Assembly (NCBI GenBank): GCA_963715995.1
Contig: OY970283.1
Location: forward strand, 1,922,001-1,986,000
Reading direction: 5' to 3'
Length of the DNA: 64,000 nt
From: DATBDN01 sp963715995
GTDB lineage: Bacteria > Actinomycetota > Thermoleophilia > Solirubrobacterales > Thermoleophilaceae
The notes beneath the pieces are model-generated. The model saw only the letters and a list, made by a program, of their open reading frames with translations, made no database searches and had not been told where the DNA came from. The translations under genes and the position numbers were made by a program. Every line of letters starts with the position of its first letter. The first letter of the stretch is position 1. Shown piece after piece: positions 32,037-41,167 of the stretch.

Positions 32037-32540
32037 ATGAAGGAGCCGAGGCGGATCTGGTGGGCGCGCCCGCGCAAGCTGTGCGCGCTGGAGCGACCGG
32101 GAGGGGGCGGCAGAAGCCACCGCCCCGAGCGGCGCGAGGAGGAGATCGCATACCTGAAGGAGTCCGGCGTGCGGACCGTGATCTCCCTGATGCAGACGCG
32201 GCACAACCTGACCGCGTACGAGGAGGCCGGGCTCGAGGCGATCCACCTGCCGGTCGAGGAGGACGTCGAGGGGCTGATGGAGGTGTGCGCCGCGCTCACG
32301 CGCGCGACACGCAAGAAGGGTGCGGTGGCGATCCACGCGAACCGCTACACGGACTTCGTGGCCGTGGCCTGTGCCGTGCACCTGACCGAGGTGCGGTCGG
32401 TGTCGCTGGAGGAGGCGCTCGACCAGGCGCAGGAGGCCGGGCTGGTCGTGACCGCCGGCGCGGCCGAGCTGGCGGAGGCGGAGCCGGACTACGTGATCGA
32501 GCTGCCGGACCTGCCGTCGGGCGAGCCGGCCTACCTCTGA
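32037..32540 (+). CDS. Dual-specificity-phosphatase-like protein without catalytic Cys
   Basis: 167 residues, ATG 32037 with AAAGGAG 6 nt upstream. The chain resembles small Tyr/dual-specificity phosphatases: RRIWWARPRKLCALERPGGG at the N-terminus, IAYLKESGVRTVISLM, then HLPVEEDVEGLMEVCAALT, and GAVAIHANRYTDFVAVACA where the HCxxGxxR loop should be. H100 is kept but Cys is Ala101 and the Arg is Phe107, so hydrolysis by the usual mechanism is excluded. It may be a binding pseudophosphatase. The family match is by eye and could be wrong. Confidence 0.6.
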   Translation: MKEPRRIWWARPRKLCALERPGGGGRSHRPERREEEIAYLKESGVRTVISLMQTRHNLTAYEEAGLEAIHLPVEEDVEGLMEVCAALTRATRKKGAVAIHANRYTDFVAVACAVHLTEVRSVSLEEALDQAQEAGLVVTAGAAELAEAEPDYVIELPDLPSGEPAYL

Positions 32541-33301
32541 CCCGCCAGCACCAGATCGGCGAGCGTGTCGGCCACCGCCACCGGCTTCGGGTCGGGGGCG
32601 GCGGCCGCATCCTCGCGCGTGGCGCCACCGCTCAGGACGAGCGCCGCGTCCACGTGCGCAGCCGCCGCGGCGGCGATGTCGGTGTCGATCCGGTCGCCGA
32701 TCACGATGGCGCGTCCCTCGCCCAGGCGGTCGAGCGCGGAATGGATGAGCTGCGGCTGCGGCTTGCCGACCACGATCGCGGTGCAGCCCGACGCAACCTC
32801 GACGGCTGCGACGAGCGCGCCCGTCCCGGGCCAAAGGCCGTCCGGCATCGGGTAGGTGGGGTCCAGGCTGGTGGCGATCAGGTCGCCGCGGCGACGCGCG
32901 GCGATCGCCGCGATGCGCACGTCCTCGAAGTGCCAGTCCTCGGTACCGCCGACCACGACGACCTCGGCACGGCTGGCCAGGTCGGTGCCGTTCATCACCT
33001 TCAGGCCCGCGTCGGTCACATGGCGGTGGAGCGCCTCGCCGCCGATGACGAACGCGGTGCGGCCCTGGCGCGTCTCCGCCAGCAGGTGCTGAAGCGCGCC
33101 GCCGACAGTCACGATGTCGCTCGGAGACGCCTGGAGGCCGAGCCGCCACATCTTTGTGACGTACTCCTCGGCCGAGCGGCGCGCGTTGTTGGTCACGAAC
33201 GCCAGTCCCTTGCCCGCCTCGCGGATGGCCGCAACCGCCTCGTCGGCACGCGGCGTCAGCTCGTCGCCGATCCACAGGCAGCCGTCCATGTCGAGCACCA
33301 C
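32531..33301 (-). CDS. HAD-IIA family phosphatase (NagD-like)
   Basis: 256 residues. HAD motif I VLDMDGCLW at the N-terminus, motif II FVTNNARR, then GKPQPQLI (motif III Lys) and motif IV IGDRIDTDIAAA. The cap between motifs II and III is of the C2a type typical of NagD/phosphoglycolate phosphatase-like enzymes. The start is GTG 33301, which places motif I at residue 2; a slightly earlier start cannot be excluded. It overlaps the convergent gene before it by 10 nt. Substrate not predictable. Confidence 0.85.
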   Translation of the reverse strand: MVLDMDGCLWIGDELTPRADEAVAAIREAGKGLAFVTNNARRSAEEYVTKMWRLGLQASPSDIVTVGGALQHLLAETRQGRTAFVIGGEALHRHVTDAGLKVMNGTDLASRAEVVVVGGTEDWHFEDVRIAAIAARRRGDLIATSLDPTYPMPDGLWPGTGALVAAVEVASGCTAIVVGKPQPQLIHSALDRLGEGRAIVIGDRIDTDIAAAAAAHVDAALVLSGGATREDAAAAPDPKPVAVADTLADLVLAGQR

Positions 33302-33363
33302 GTGGTCGTCAGCCGGCGATGAGCGGCGTGAGCGGCATCGCAGCGATCGTATGCTCCGCGGCC

Positions 33364-34059
33364 ATGAGCCTGCGTGCGGTGCCAGTTGTCCTCGTGCTCG
33401 CGGTGCTCGCCGGCTGCGGCGGGGGCGGCGCGAAGACGAGCGCCATCCCCGGCGGCGGCAAGGTCGAGACCTCGGCGATACAGACCACGCCGGCCGCGAA
33501 GGCGCCCGCGGGCTGCCGCAACGTCGCGAAGCCGGCCGCGAAGCCGGCGGGCAAGCTCGCCAAGCCGAAGGCGAAGCTCGACGCGTCGAAGACGTGGACG
33601 GCCATCGTCGTGACCAACTGCGGCGCCTTCAGCTTCAAGCTCGACCTGCGCCAGGCGCCGCATGCCGCAGCCTCGATCGCCTACCTCGCCGGCAAGAAGT
33701 TCTACGACGGGACCGTCTTCCACCGGATCGTGCCCGGCTTCGTGATCCAGGGCGGCGACCCGACGGGCACGGGCGGCGGCGGCCCCGGCTACTCGACGGT
33801 CGACAAGCCGAAGGCGAGCAGCTCGTACAAGCTGGGCACGGTCGCGATGGCGAAGACCGGCAGCGAGGCGCCAGGCACGGCAGGCAGCCAGTTCTTCGTG
33901 GTGACCGGCGCGGATGCCGGCCTGCCGGCCGACTACGCGGTCGCTGGCAAGGTCACGAAGGGCCTCGATGTGGTCAAGCGCATCGGCAAGCTGGGCGACC
34001 AGTCGGAGCAGCCGACCGCGGTCGTCGAGATCGAGTCGCTGCGTGTGACGAGCCGCTAG
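33364..34059 (+). CDS. Cyclophilin-type peptidyl-prolyl isomerase lipoprotein
   Basis: 231 residues from ATG 33364, chosen because it gives a lipoprotein signal with lipobox LAGC (Cys18). A low-complexity Lys/Ala/Pro linker (about 30-80) leads into the cyclophilin domain: FYDGTVFHRIVPGFVIQGGDPTG is split by an intact active-site Arg, followed by AMAKTGSEAPGTAGSQFFVV and YAVAGKVTKGLDVV. It should act as a folding catalyst on the outer face of the membrane. The stop shares the palindrome CTAG with the stop of the convergent gene. Confidence 0.9.
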   Translation: MSLRAVPVVLVLAVLAGCGGGGAKTSAIPGGGKVETSAIQTTPAAKAPAGCRNVAKPAAKPAGKLAKPKAKLDASKTWTAIVVTNCGAFSFKLDLRQAPHAAASIAYLAGKKFYDGTVFHRIVPGFVIQGGDPTGTGGGGPGYSTVDKPKASSSYKLGTVAMAKTGSEAPGTAGSQFFVVTGADAGLPADYAVAGKVTKGLDVVKRIGKLGDQSEQPTAVVEIESLRVTSR

Positions 34060-34484
34060 GAGCCGGCGGGAACCAGCGAGCGGAAGGCTGCTGCGCGGAT
34101 GTAGAGCTCGTAGATCAGGAAGCTCTTCGCGATCGGGTTGGAACAGGCGTTGTTCAGGAGGTTGTACCCCTGCGTGTCGCTAAGCGTGGTGCCGCGGACG
34201 CCCTTGTACTCGGTGGGCGCCCCAACCGCGTAGTTCAGGGCGCGGATGGCAAGCGCCTTGTCAGCGGCCGACGCGCGCAGCCAGTTCGAGCAGCGCGCTG
34301 TCTGAAGCGGCGAGCCCGCGATCAGGCTGTCGGTGTTGGCGCGTGGTAGGGGCCGCCCGGCGTGCGTGGCGCTGTGAGGCAGTGCCAGCGCCAGCGTGGC
34401 AGCGCCCGCTGCGACGAGCGCGGCGAGCACGATGCCGATACGCAGTCGCTGCGGTGAGGCGACGGGTACGGCGGGGGCACTCAC
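34056..34484 (-). CDS. Small membrane-anchored protein of unknown function
   Basis: 142 residues from GTG 34484 with one N-terminal membrane helix (IGIVLAALVAAGAATLALAL, about 17-36). The rest is an external domain with three Cys (TARCSNWL and NNACSNP) and helix-forming segments (ADKALAIRALNYAVG, KSFLIYELYIRAAAF). The start codon shares its first base with the TAG stop of the beta-helix gene upstream, so the two are coupled. It is possibly an accessory to that secreted protein. No family recognised. Confidence 0.6.
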   Translation of the reverse strand: MSAPAVPVASPQRLRIGIVLAALVAAGAATLALALPHSATHAGRPLPRANTDSLIAGSPLQTARCSNWLRASAADKALAIRALNYAVGAPTEYKGVRGTTLSDTQGYNLLNNACSNPIAKSFLIYELYIRAAAFRSLVPAGS

Positions 34485-36460
34485 TAGATGCGGTTCCTGA
34501 ACGGGTCACAACTCAGAGAGCCCGTCATGCCGCCCGAGAAGGTGCAGTTGACCTCCGGCGACAGCGGGTTGGCCGCGTAGCGCTGGGAGACCGTCTCGAA
34601 GTGCTGCTTCTGCTCGAGCGCCGCCTTGGTGCCCGGCTTCGCCGGTGGCGCGAACCATTCACACACGTTCGGGTCCCAATCCCCGGAGCCCACCGCCGCG
34701 AGGCAGGCCACGAGCATGCCCTCCTTCTTGGCGTCGCCCGCGCCCACCGAGGTGCCGCAGTCCATCGGCATGAACTTGGGTATCGACGTGCCGCTGACCG
34801 GTGGCTGCGGCGGGTCGGAGGTGACGCTCGCGTCGCTGCCGTCGGCGCCGCGGTTGGAGTACCAGCAGTTGCCCTGGTTGCCGGGGAACTCGTCCCACCA
34901 GAAGTCGACGCCGTTCGGCGCGGACTGCCCGGCGGGCGTGCGGCTCATCGAGTTGTCGTAGTAGTGGTTGCGCTCGGACGTGTATGCCACGTGCTGGGGG
35001 ACGCAGTGCGGCGTCGTCACGTCGCCCAGGCAGGAGATCGCATCCGGCACAGCCACCAGCATCGTGCCGCGGCGCCAGTTGTCCCAGATCGAGTTGCCGC
35101 GGATGACGTTGTCGTCGCCGCCGCCGATCAGGATGCCCACGCCGACAGGCACCGGCGTTGCGGACTTGACGTCCGACTTCGGCCCGTAGACGTTGAAGTT
35201 GTTGCTCCAGATGCGGTTGTTCTCGAATACCGCCGAATCCTGCGGGAAGCCCGGGTGGCCGCCGGCGTAGAACGAGTCGGTCGCGATGCCGGTGGCGTTG
35301 TCCCACCAGTTGTTGTCGACCACGTGCGTGGCGTTGCCCATCGTTCCGGAGTAGCCGAGGTTGTTGTGGTGCAGGTCGCAGTGCGTGATCGTCTGGTTCA
35401 GGCGCGCGTCGGGGTAGAAGTGCGTGTCGCGCAGCTGGCCGGAGTCGGGCGCGCCGCCGGGGTAGACGGCCGAGTCGCCGTTCCCGGCGCCCTCACAGGT
35501 GTCGGTCAGCCCGTGGTCGGTGGTGAACATGAGCGCGCCGTACTCGCCCGCGTAGAAGAACTTCATGCGCGTCATGCGGTAGCCGTCGAGCTCCAGCAGG
35601 TAGACGTCGTGCTCGGCCGCGTGCCGAAGCGTCATGTTGCGCAGGACGATCCCGTCGGCGCGGTCCACCTTCAGCGCGACGTCCTTCTTCGAGCCGATCG
35701 GCGCGCCGTTGCCGGACTCGACACGGCCGGCGTCGATGACCACGTCGTCGGGGGAGGGGCCCGACCCCTCGATCTGCATGTTGCAGCGGATGCACGGGCC
35801 CAGGTTCGGAATCCCGTGCGGGTCTGGGCGGCTGGCGGGCGTGGTGGTCGGGTCCTTGCCCGGCCCGAGCGCACGGCCGATGACCGCCACCAGCGCCTGC
35901 GCGTTGGGGCAGTGGAACTGGTACTCGTAGGAGACCGCCCCGGAGCCGTGATCGGAGGTCGTGCGGTACTGGTCGCAGTCCTTCGGGAACGCGGGGACTG
36001 CCCGCGAGCTCGGCTCGGTGTAGGTGCCCGGCATGATCACCACCCGGTCGTTGTTGTGGGACGCCGTGACCGCCGGCTGGATCTCGTGGTACCTGCACTT
36101 CCGGAAGAGCTTGGCGTTGAGCGCCAGCAGCGAGCGCGCGGCCTTCTTGCTCATCCGCTTCAAGACCTGGGTCGGCCGCAGCGTCACGCCGTCGCGGCGG
36201 GCCAGGCCAACCTCGGCGCGCAGCAGCGCCATCGAGTTCGGCTGGCAGACCACGCGCGTGCTGCCGGCAGGCTTCGCCTTCAGCGCGGAGGCGAGTGAGC
36301 GGACCTTCGGAACCGCCCCGCCCGCCGCCGGCTTGACCGCGGTGTCAGGCCGCGGGTCGGGCCAGTAGGCGGTGCGCTCTACGTGCGCGAGCGCAGGGGC
36401 GGCTGCGCACGCGAGTGCAAGAGCGGTGACCAAGCATGGAAGGAGGCGACGATCTGCCAT
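34484..36460 (-). CDS. Secreted right-handed parallel beta-helix protein
   Basis: 658 residues with signal peptide (LVTALALACAAAPALA). After a helical N-terminal part containing VIMPGTYTEPSSR, the middle shows stacked Asn-rich beta-helix coils: GIVLRNMTLRHAAEHDVYLL, THCDLHHNNLGYSGTMGN, VVDNNWWDNATGI, VFENNRIWSNNFNVYG, and NVIRGNSIWDN. Such folds occur in pectate lyases, epimerases and surface polysaccharide enzymes. At least 12 Cys suggest disulfides. No catalytic signature was recognised. It is coupled to the small membrane protein gene that follows. Confidence 0.75.
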   Translation of the reverse strand: MADRRLLPCLVTALALACAAAPALAHVERTAYWPDPRPDTAVKPAAGGAVPKVRSLASALKAKPAGSTRVVCQPNSMALLRAEVGLARRDGVTLRPTQVLKRMSKKAARSLLALNAKLFRKCRYHEIQPAVTASHNNDRVVIMPGTYTEPSSRAVPAFPKDCDQYRTTSDHGSGAVSYEYQFHCPNAQALVAVIGRALGPGKDPTTTPASRPDPHGIPNLGPCIRCNMQIEGSGPSPDDVVIDAGRVESGNGAPIGSKKDVALKVDRADGIVLRNMTLRHAAEHDVYLLELDGYRMTRMKFFYAGEYGALMFTTDHGLTDTCEGAGNGDSAVYPGGAPDSGQLRDTHFYPDARLNQTITHCDLHHNNLGYSGTMGNATHVVDNNWWDNATGIATDSFYAGGHPGFPQDSAVFENNRIWSNNFNVYGPKSDVKSATPVPVGVGILIGGGDDNVIRGNSIWDNWRRGTMLVAVPDAISCLGDVTTPHCVPQHVAYTSERNHYYDNSMSRTPAGQSAPNGVDFWWDEFPGNQGNCWYSNRGADGSDASVTSDPPQPPVSGTSIPKFMPMDCGTSVGAGDAKKEGMLVACLAAVGSGDWDPNVCEWFAPPAKPGTKAALEQKQHFETVSQRYAANPLSPEVNCTFSGGMTGSLSCDPFRNRI

Positions 36461-36531
36461 GACCTGTGAACGGACCCCACATACCCGTTCTGTCGCTTCT
36501 CAGGCTCGAACATCCGTCGAGCCGGGGTGGC

Positions 36532-37173
36532 TCAGCGCCTGATCGTGCGCCTCGGCTGGGCCGCCTCGACGCGCTCGCGCTGGGCCACCCGCGCGCGTTC
36601 CTGGCGCCGGCGCCCGAGCAGCGCCAAGATGCCCAGCGCCGCGGCCACGACCAGGAGGCCGAGCAGGATGCCGCCGATCGTGCCGACGCCGCCGAACGGC
36701 AGGGCGATCAGCTCGGCGATGCCGAAGCCGATCGCCACGAGCACGAGCACGAGCAGGATCACGATGGCGAAGCCGCGGATACGCAGGAGGACGCTCGAGT
36801 TCGGCGGCGGCGCGATCAGGCTCATCAGCCGCAGCAGCATCAGCTGGCGGTTGCTCGGCGGCTCCTGGCCGAGCTTCTCCATGGCCTCGCGGAGCTCGTC
36901 CGGCCGCCGCTCGGCCTGGGCGAGAGCGGCCTTCATCATCTGCCGGAGCATCGGCCGCTCCTGCGGATGGCAGGCCGACAGGGCCTCGTTGAAGTAGCGG
37001 CGGGCGGCCTCGGCGTCGTAGCGCTCGGCTGCGCGGGCGCCGAGGATGGCCTTCGCGGCGGCGCGATGCTTGGACTCGCTCAGCAGCTGCTCCTCGCTGC
37101 GGTCCTCGAGCTCGGGAATGACCGAGAGCGAGCCCATCTGGTACGTCATACGGGTCTGTCGTTGCTTCGCCAC
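36532..37173 (-). CDS. Two-TM membrane protein of unknown function
   Basis: 213 residues from GTG 37173 (an ATG at 37149 is an alternative). The N-terminal half is soluble and helical, with a TPR-like stretch (KAILGARAAERYDAEAARRY, FNEALSACHPQE). Two long hydrophobic helices follow (FAIVILLVLVLVAIGFGIAE and IGGILLGLLVVAAALGILAL), then a basic tail (GRRRQERARVAQRE). The arrangement suggests a cytoplasmic domain tethered to the membrane. No family recognised. Confidence 0.6.
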   Translation of the reverse strand: MAKQRQTRMTYQMGSLSVIPELEDRSEEQLLSESKHRAAAKAILGARAAERYDAEAARRYFNEALSACHPQERPMLRQMMKAALAQAERRPDELREAMEKLGQEPPSNRQLMLLRLMSLIAPPPNSSVLLRIRGFAIVILLVLVLVAIGFGIAELIALPFGGVGTIGGILLGLLVVAAALGILALLGRRRQERARVAQRERVEAAQPRRTIRR

Positions 37174-37229
37174 GGGGCTGGCAGTGTGTCAGATGGGGTT
37201 CGCCGCACCGAGGCTGTTAGATCAGCGGC

Positions 37230-38120
37230 TTGACCAGGCTCACCGACAATGCGGGCCGCACCGCGGTGGCGGGTGCGCTGACGATCGCGTTCTCGGCGAT
37301 TCTCGTGCGCAAGGCGAACGTGGCGCCGTCGACCGCAGCCGTGTTCCGCTGCGGCTACGCGGTGCCTCCGCTCGCCCTGCTGGCTGCCCGCGAGCGGCGT
37401 GGCCAGCGCCCGCGGACCCGGCGTGAGATCAAGCTGTCGATCTGGGCCGGCGCGTTCTTCGCCGCCGACCTGATCTGCTGGGCCTATGCGATCCGGGACG
37501 TGGGGGCGGGCCTCGCGACCGTGCTCGGCAACCTCCAGGTGGTGCTCGTCGGCCTGGTGGCGTGGCTCACGCTCGGCGAGCGCCCCGAGCGGCGCGTGCT
37601 GGCCGCGCTGCCGATCGCGCTGTTCGGCATCGTCCTGATCTCGGGCGTGATCGGCGCCGGCGCATATGGCGAGGACCCGATGAGCGGCGTTGCCTTCGGC
37701 GTGGCCACCGGCCTCACGTACGCTGCCTTCATCCTGATCCTCCGACAGTCCGGCCGCGACGTCGGCCGTCCGGTAGCGCCGCTGTTCGAAGCGACCGTGT
37801 TCGCGACGCTGTTCTCACTCGTGGGCGGGTTCGTGATCGGGGATCTGGACCTGGTTCCCTCGTGGCCCGCGCACGCGTGGCTGCTGCTGCTGGCGCTCAG
37901 TTCGCAGGTGGTCGGCTGGCTCTTGATCTCGATCTCGCTGCCACGGTTGCCCGCCGCGCTCACCTCGGTGCTGCTGACTGTGCAGCCGGTGGCCTCCGTC
38001 ATCCTCGGCGTGGTCTTGCTCAGTGAGTCGCCGTCGCTCGTCCAGCTGCTCGGCGTCGCGTGCATCTTCAGCGGCATCATCGTGGCGACGACGCAGCGGC
38101 GCGTGGTGAGCGAAGCATGA
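37230..38120 (+). CDS. EamA/DMT-family transporter
   Basis: 296 residues with ten predicted membrane spans in two EamA repeats (WAYAIRDVGAGLATVLGNLQ in the first, LPRLPAALTSVLLTVQPVAS in the second). It is a drug/metabolite exporter or metabolite permease of unknown substrate. The start is TTG 37230; no ATG or GTG lies nearby in frame. The stop overlaps the RNase D start (ATGA). Confidence 0.85.
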   Translation: MTRLTDNAGRTAVAGALTIAFSAILVRKANVAPSTAAVFRCGYAVPPLALLAARERRGQRPRTRREIKLSIWAGAFFAADLICWAYAIRDVGAGLATVLGNLQVVLVGLVAWLTLGERPERRVLAALPIALFGIVLISGVIGAGAYGEDPMSGVAFGVATGLTYAAFILILRQSGRDVGRPVAPLFEATVFATLFSLVGGFVIGDLDLVPSWPAHAWLLLLALSSQVVGWLLISISLPRLPAALTSVLLTVQPVASVILGVVLLSESPSLVQLLGVACIFSGIIVATTQRRVVSEA

Positions 38121-39253
38121 GCCTGGTCGAGGAGCTGGCCGACGGGGCGCGGCGCGACGGCCGCCTCGGTCTCGACACGGAGTTCGTCTCCGAGCGCCGC
38201 TACAAGCCGCTTCTATGCCTCGTGCAGATAGTGGTCGGCGAGCGGATCGAGATCCTGGACCCGCTTGGCGAGCTCGATCCGCAGCCGCTGGCCGAGGTGC
38301 TGGCAGACCCCGCGATCGAGGTGGTGTTGCACGCCGGCCGCCAGGACATCGCGCTGCTGAAGCGCAGCTGGAACACCGAGGTCACGAATGTGCTGGACAC
38401 CCAGATCGCCGCGGGCTTCGCCGGCTACGGCGCGCAGAGCGGCTACGACTCGCTGGTGCGCTCGCTGCTGGGGGTCTCGGCCAAGGGCAGCGAGGGCTTC
38501 AGCCGCTGGGACCGGCGGCCGCTGACCGACGACCAGATCGAGTACGCGCGCGCCGACGTTGAGCACCTGCTGCCCATGGCCGACGCTCTCGCTGCGCGGC
38601 TGGCCGAGAGCGGCCGCCTGGAGTGGGCGCGCGAGGAATGCCGCGCGCTCGAGGCATCCACCGACGAGCGCACCGCGGCCGAGCAGTTCGCCCGCCTGCC
38701 GCGCGTGCGGCGCCTGAGCAAGCGCCAGCGCGCAGTCGCACTGACGATCGTCGAGTGGCGCCAGGGCGTGGCGCGCGAGATCGACCGGCCGCCGTCGTCG
38801 ATCCTGCCCGATCACGTTCTGGTCGAGGTCGCGCGCCGCCAGCCTGTTGACCGGCGCGGACTCGAGGAGGTTCGCGGCATGCCGGGGCAGACGCTCAAGC
38901 GCTGGGAGCGCGAGCTGGTGGGGGCGGTCGAGCGCGGGAAGGAGGCTCCCGATGCACCCGAGCTGCCGGACGTCGAGCCGGGTGACCAGGGCGACGCGCC
39001 GCTGATCGCGCTAGGGCAGGCGCTGGTTCGCCAGCGGGCGCTCGAGGCCAAGGTGGCGGTCGACCTCGTCGCAACGCAGTCGGACATCGCTTCCGTGGTC
39101 GGCTCACTACGGCGGGCGAACGGCGAGGCCGACGTGCGCACGCTTCAGGGCTGGCGGCGCGAGCTCGTTGGCGACGAGCTCGTGAAGCTCCTGCGCGGCG
39201 ACTCCGTCGTCAGGGTGGCCGATGGCCGCCTCGAGATCGAGCCACACGGCTGA
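38117..39253 (+). CDS. rnd: Ribonuclease D (DEDD 3'-5' exonuclease with HRDC)
   Basis: 378 residues from ATG 38117. DEDD exonuclease motifs: ExoI LDTEFVSE, ExoII LHAGRQDIALLKR, ExoIII YARADVEHLL (DEDDy type). An HRDC domain follows (LSKRQRAVALTIVEWRQGVA) and a further helical region. It trims 3' ends of tRNA and other stable RNAs. Coupled to the EamA gene upstream and overlapping the HAD gene downstream by 32 nt. Confidence 0.92.
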   Translation: MSLVEELADGARRDGRLGLDTEFVSERRYKPLLCLVQIVVGERIEILDPLGELDPQPLAEVLADPAIEVVLHAGRQDIALLKRSWNTEVTNVLDTQIAAGFAGYGAQSGYDSLVRSLLGVSAKGSEGFSRWDRRPLTDDQIEYARADVEHLLPMADALAARLAESGRLEWAREECRALEASTDERTAAEQFARLPRVRRLSKRQRAVALTIVEWRQGVAREIDRPPSSILPDHVLVEVARRQPVDRRGLEEVRGMPGQTLKRWERELVGAVERGKEAPDAPELPDVEPGDQGDAPLIALGQALVRQRALEAKVAVDLVATQSDIASVVGSLRRANGEADVRTLQGWRRELVGDELVKLLRGDSVVRVADGRLEIEPHG

Positions 39254-39956
39254 TCCGGGCATCACCCTGCTTCTGCTCTGGGACATCGACGGCACGCTGT
39301 TGCGCTACGGCGCGGCACGCGAGCACGCTGCTGCGCTCGTACAGGCCCTGAACGAGGTGTACGGCCTCGAGCTGCCGGGCGATGCCGTGCAGCGAGTGGG
39401 ACCGTGGGGCAAGACCGATCAGCGGATCGCCCGCGAGCTGCTGGAGGGCGCGGGCGTGGCGCCGGAGCTGATCGGCGAGCGGCGCCAGGACTGGATCGAC
39501 CGCATGTGGGCGCTGTACCGCCAGACCGACCTCGGGCGCCTGGCCGGCGGCGCCGCCGACGGCGCCGAGGACGCGCTCGCGTGGGCGGCCGAGGCGGGGC
39601 ACGTGAACGCGCTCCTGACCGGCAACAGCGAGCCGATCGCCCACCACAAGCTCGCCGCCGCCGGGATCGGCCACTGGTTTGCCCGCGGCCAGGGTGCATT
39701 CGGCTCCGACGCCGAGGACCGGCGCGAGCTCGTCCCCGTCGCGCGCCGTCGCGCGGGCGACTGGCCGGCCGCGCGGACCGTGGTCATCGGCGACGCGCCC
39801 GGCGACGTCGCGTGCGCGCTCGCGGGTGACGCGTTCGCGGTTGCGCTGGTCGGCCACTTCGACGCCGCGGAGCTCGACGGCGCGCACGCCTACATCGACA
39901 GCCTGCGCGACATCGAGCGCGTACTGCCCGGATTGCAGCGCCTCCCGGCGGGGTAG
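39222..39956 (+). CDS. HAD-superfamily phosphatase (phosphoglycolate-phosphatase-like)
   Basis: 244 residues. Motif I LLLWDIDGTLL, motif II LLTGNSE, a Lys in HHKLAAAG, and motif IV VVIGDAPGDVACALAG. The helical C1 cap lies between motifs I and II. It overlaps the RNase D end by 32 nt if ATG 39222 is used; later starts would cut motif I, so this is the best choice. Subfamily resembles Gph/beta-phosphoglucomutase; substrate unknown. Confidence 0.83.
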   Translation: MAASRSSHTADPGITLLLLWDIDGTLLRYGAAREHAAALVQALNEVYGLELPGDAVQRVGPWGKTDQRIARELLEGAGVAPELIGERRQDWIDRMWALYRQTDLGRLAGGAADGAEDALAWAAEAGHVNALLTGNSEPIAHHKLAAAGIGHWFARGQGAFGSDAEDRRELVPVARRRAGDWPAARTVVIGDAPGDVACALAGDAFAVALVGHFDAAELDGAHAYIDSLRDIERVLPGLQRLPAG

Positions 39957-39965
39957 GCGGTCAGG

Positions 39966-40871
39966 GTGAAGTCATCCGAGGACACCTGGCTGGTCGTGCT
40001 CAAGCGCACGGTCAAGGAGTTCCGCGAGGACAACCTGACCGACTGGGCTGCCGCGCTGACCTACTACGGCGTGCTCGCCCTCTTTCCGGCGCTGATAGCG
40101 CTGGTGTCGATCGTCGGGCTGCTCGGCAAGCAGACGATCGCCGGGCTGAAGTCGAACATCGAGTCGATCCCCGCGGCCGGCCAGGTCAAGCAGATCGTGC
40201 TCAACACGATCGACAGCCTGGCCTCGCACAAGAGCGCCGCCGGCATCGCCTTGGTGATCGGCCTGGCGCTGGCGCTGTGGTCGGCGTCGGGCTACGTCGG
40301 GGCGTTCATGCGGGCGTCGAATGCGATCTACGAGACGGGGGAGGGACGGCCGTTCTACAAGCTGCGCCCGCTTCAGATCGGCGTCACGCTCGTGATGCTG
40401 ATCCTGATCGCGCTCAGCGCCGCGGCGATCGTCATCACCGGCCCTGTCACCGAGCGCGTGGGCCAGGCGATCGGGCTGGGCAACACCGGCCAGGTCATCT
40501 TCGACATCGTCAAGTGGCCTGTCATCCTCGTCGTGGTCAGCTTCATGTTCTCGCTTCTCTACTACGCCGCGCCGAACGTGAAGCAGCCCAGGTTCAGGCT
40601 GATCACCCCGGGCGGAATCATGGCCGTGGTGATCTGGCTGGCCGCCTCGGCCGCCTTCGCGCTCTACGTGAGGTTCTTCCCGAACAACAAGACCTACGGC
40701 AGCTTCGGCGGCGTGATTGTCTTCCTGACCTGGCTGTGGATCTCCAACATCGCGCTGCTGCTCGGACAGGAGCTCAATGCTGAGCTCGAGCGCCAGCGTG
40801 AGCTCGCGGAGGGCCTGCCCGCCGAGCACGAAATTCTGCTGCCCCCGCGCGAAGCTCCGAAGGAGGACTAG
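39966..40871 (+). CDS. YihY/BrkB family inner membrane protein
   Basis: 301 residues, five to six membrane helices. Family features: DNLTDWAAALTYYGVLALFP near the N-terminus, WSASGYVGAFMRASNAIYE, then PGGIMAVVIWLAASAAFALY and VIVFLTWLWISNIALLLGQE with the trailing acidic segment. Sometimes mislabelled ribonuclease BN. The start is GTG 39966. The next gene's ATG directly follows its stop. Confidence 0.9.
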   Translation: MKSSEDTWLVVLKRTVKEFREDNLTDWAAALTYYGVLALFPALIALVSIVGLLGKQTIAGLKSNIESIPAAGQVKQIVLNTIDSLASHKSAAGIALVIGLALALWSASGYVGAFMRASNAIYETGEGRPFYKLRPLQIGVTLVMLILIALSAAAIVITGPVTERVGQAIGLGNTGQVIFDIVKWPVILVVVSFMFSLLYYAAPNVKQPRFRLITPGGIMAVVIWLAASAAFALYVRFFPNNKTYGSFGGVIVFLTWLWISNIALLLGQELNAELERQRELAEGLPAEHEILLPPREAPKED

Positions 40872-41147
40872 ATGAAGTTCCTGTTCCTGCCGTTCTCGAT
40901 CGTCGCCGGCCTCGTGGCGGGCAAGTTGTCCGAGAGGCTGTTCGAGGGCGTCTGGCGGCTCGTCGACCAGGAGGAGGCGCCCGAGGCCGAGCACAAGCGC
41001 ATCTCGATCCCCAAGCTCGCCCTTGCGCTGGCGCTGGAGGGCGCGATCTTCCGTGCCGTGCGCGGCCTGGTCGACCACGGAGCTCGCCGCGGCTTCTACC
41101 AGCTCACCGGCAGCTGGCCTGGCGACGAGGCGCCGGACAAGGCCTGA
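40872..41147 (+). CDS. DUF4235-like small membrane protein
   Basis: 91 residues starting at the base after the YihY stop. One N-terminal hydrophobic helix (LFLPFSIVAGLVAG), a central charged stretch (DQEEAPEAEHKRI) and a second amphipathic helix (LALALALEGAIFRAVRG). It matches the plan of DUF4235 proteins, which commonly neighbour YihY genes in actinobacteria. Function unknown. Confidence 0.75.
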   Translation: MKFLFLPFSIVAGLVAGKLSERLFEGVWRLVDQEEAPEAEHKRISIPKLALALALEGAIFRAVRGLVDHGARRGFYQLTGSWPGDEAPDKA

Positions 41148-41167
41148 GCCCGTACCCTGACGGGGGG

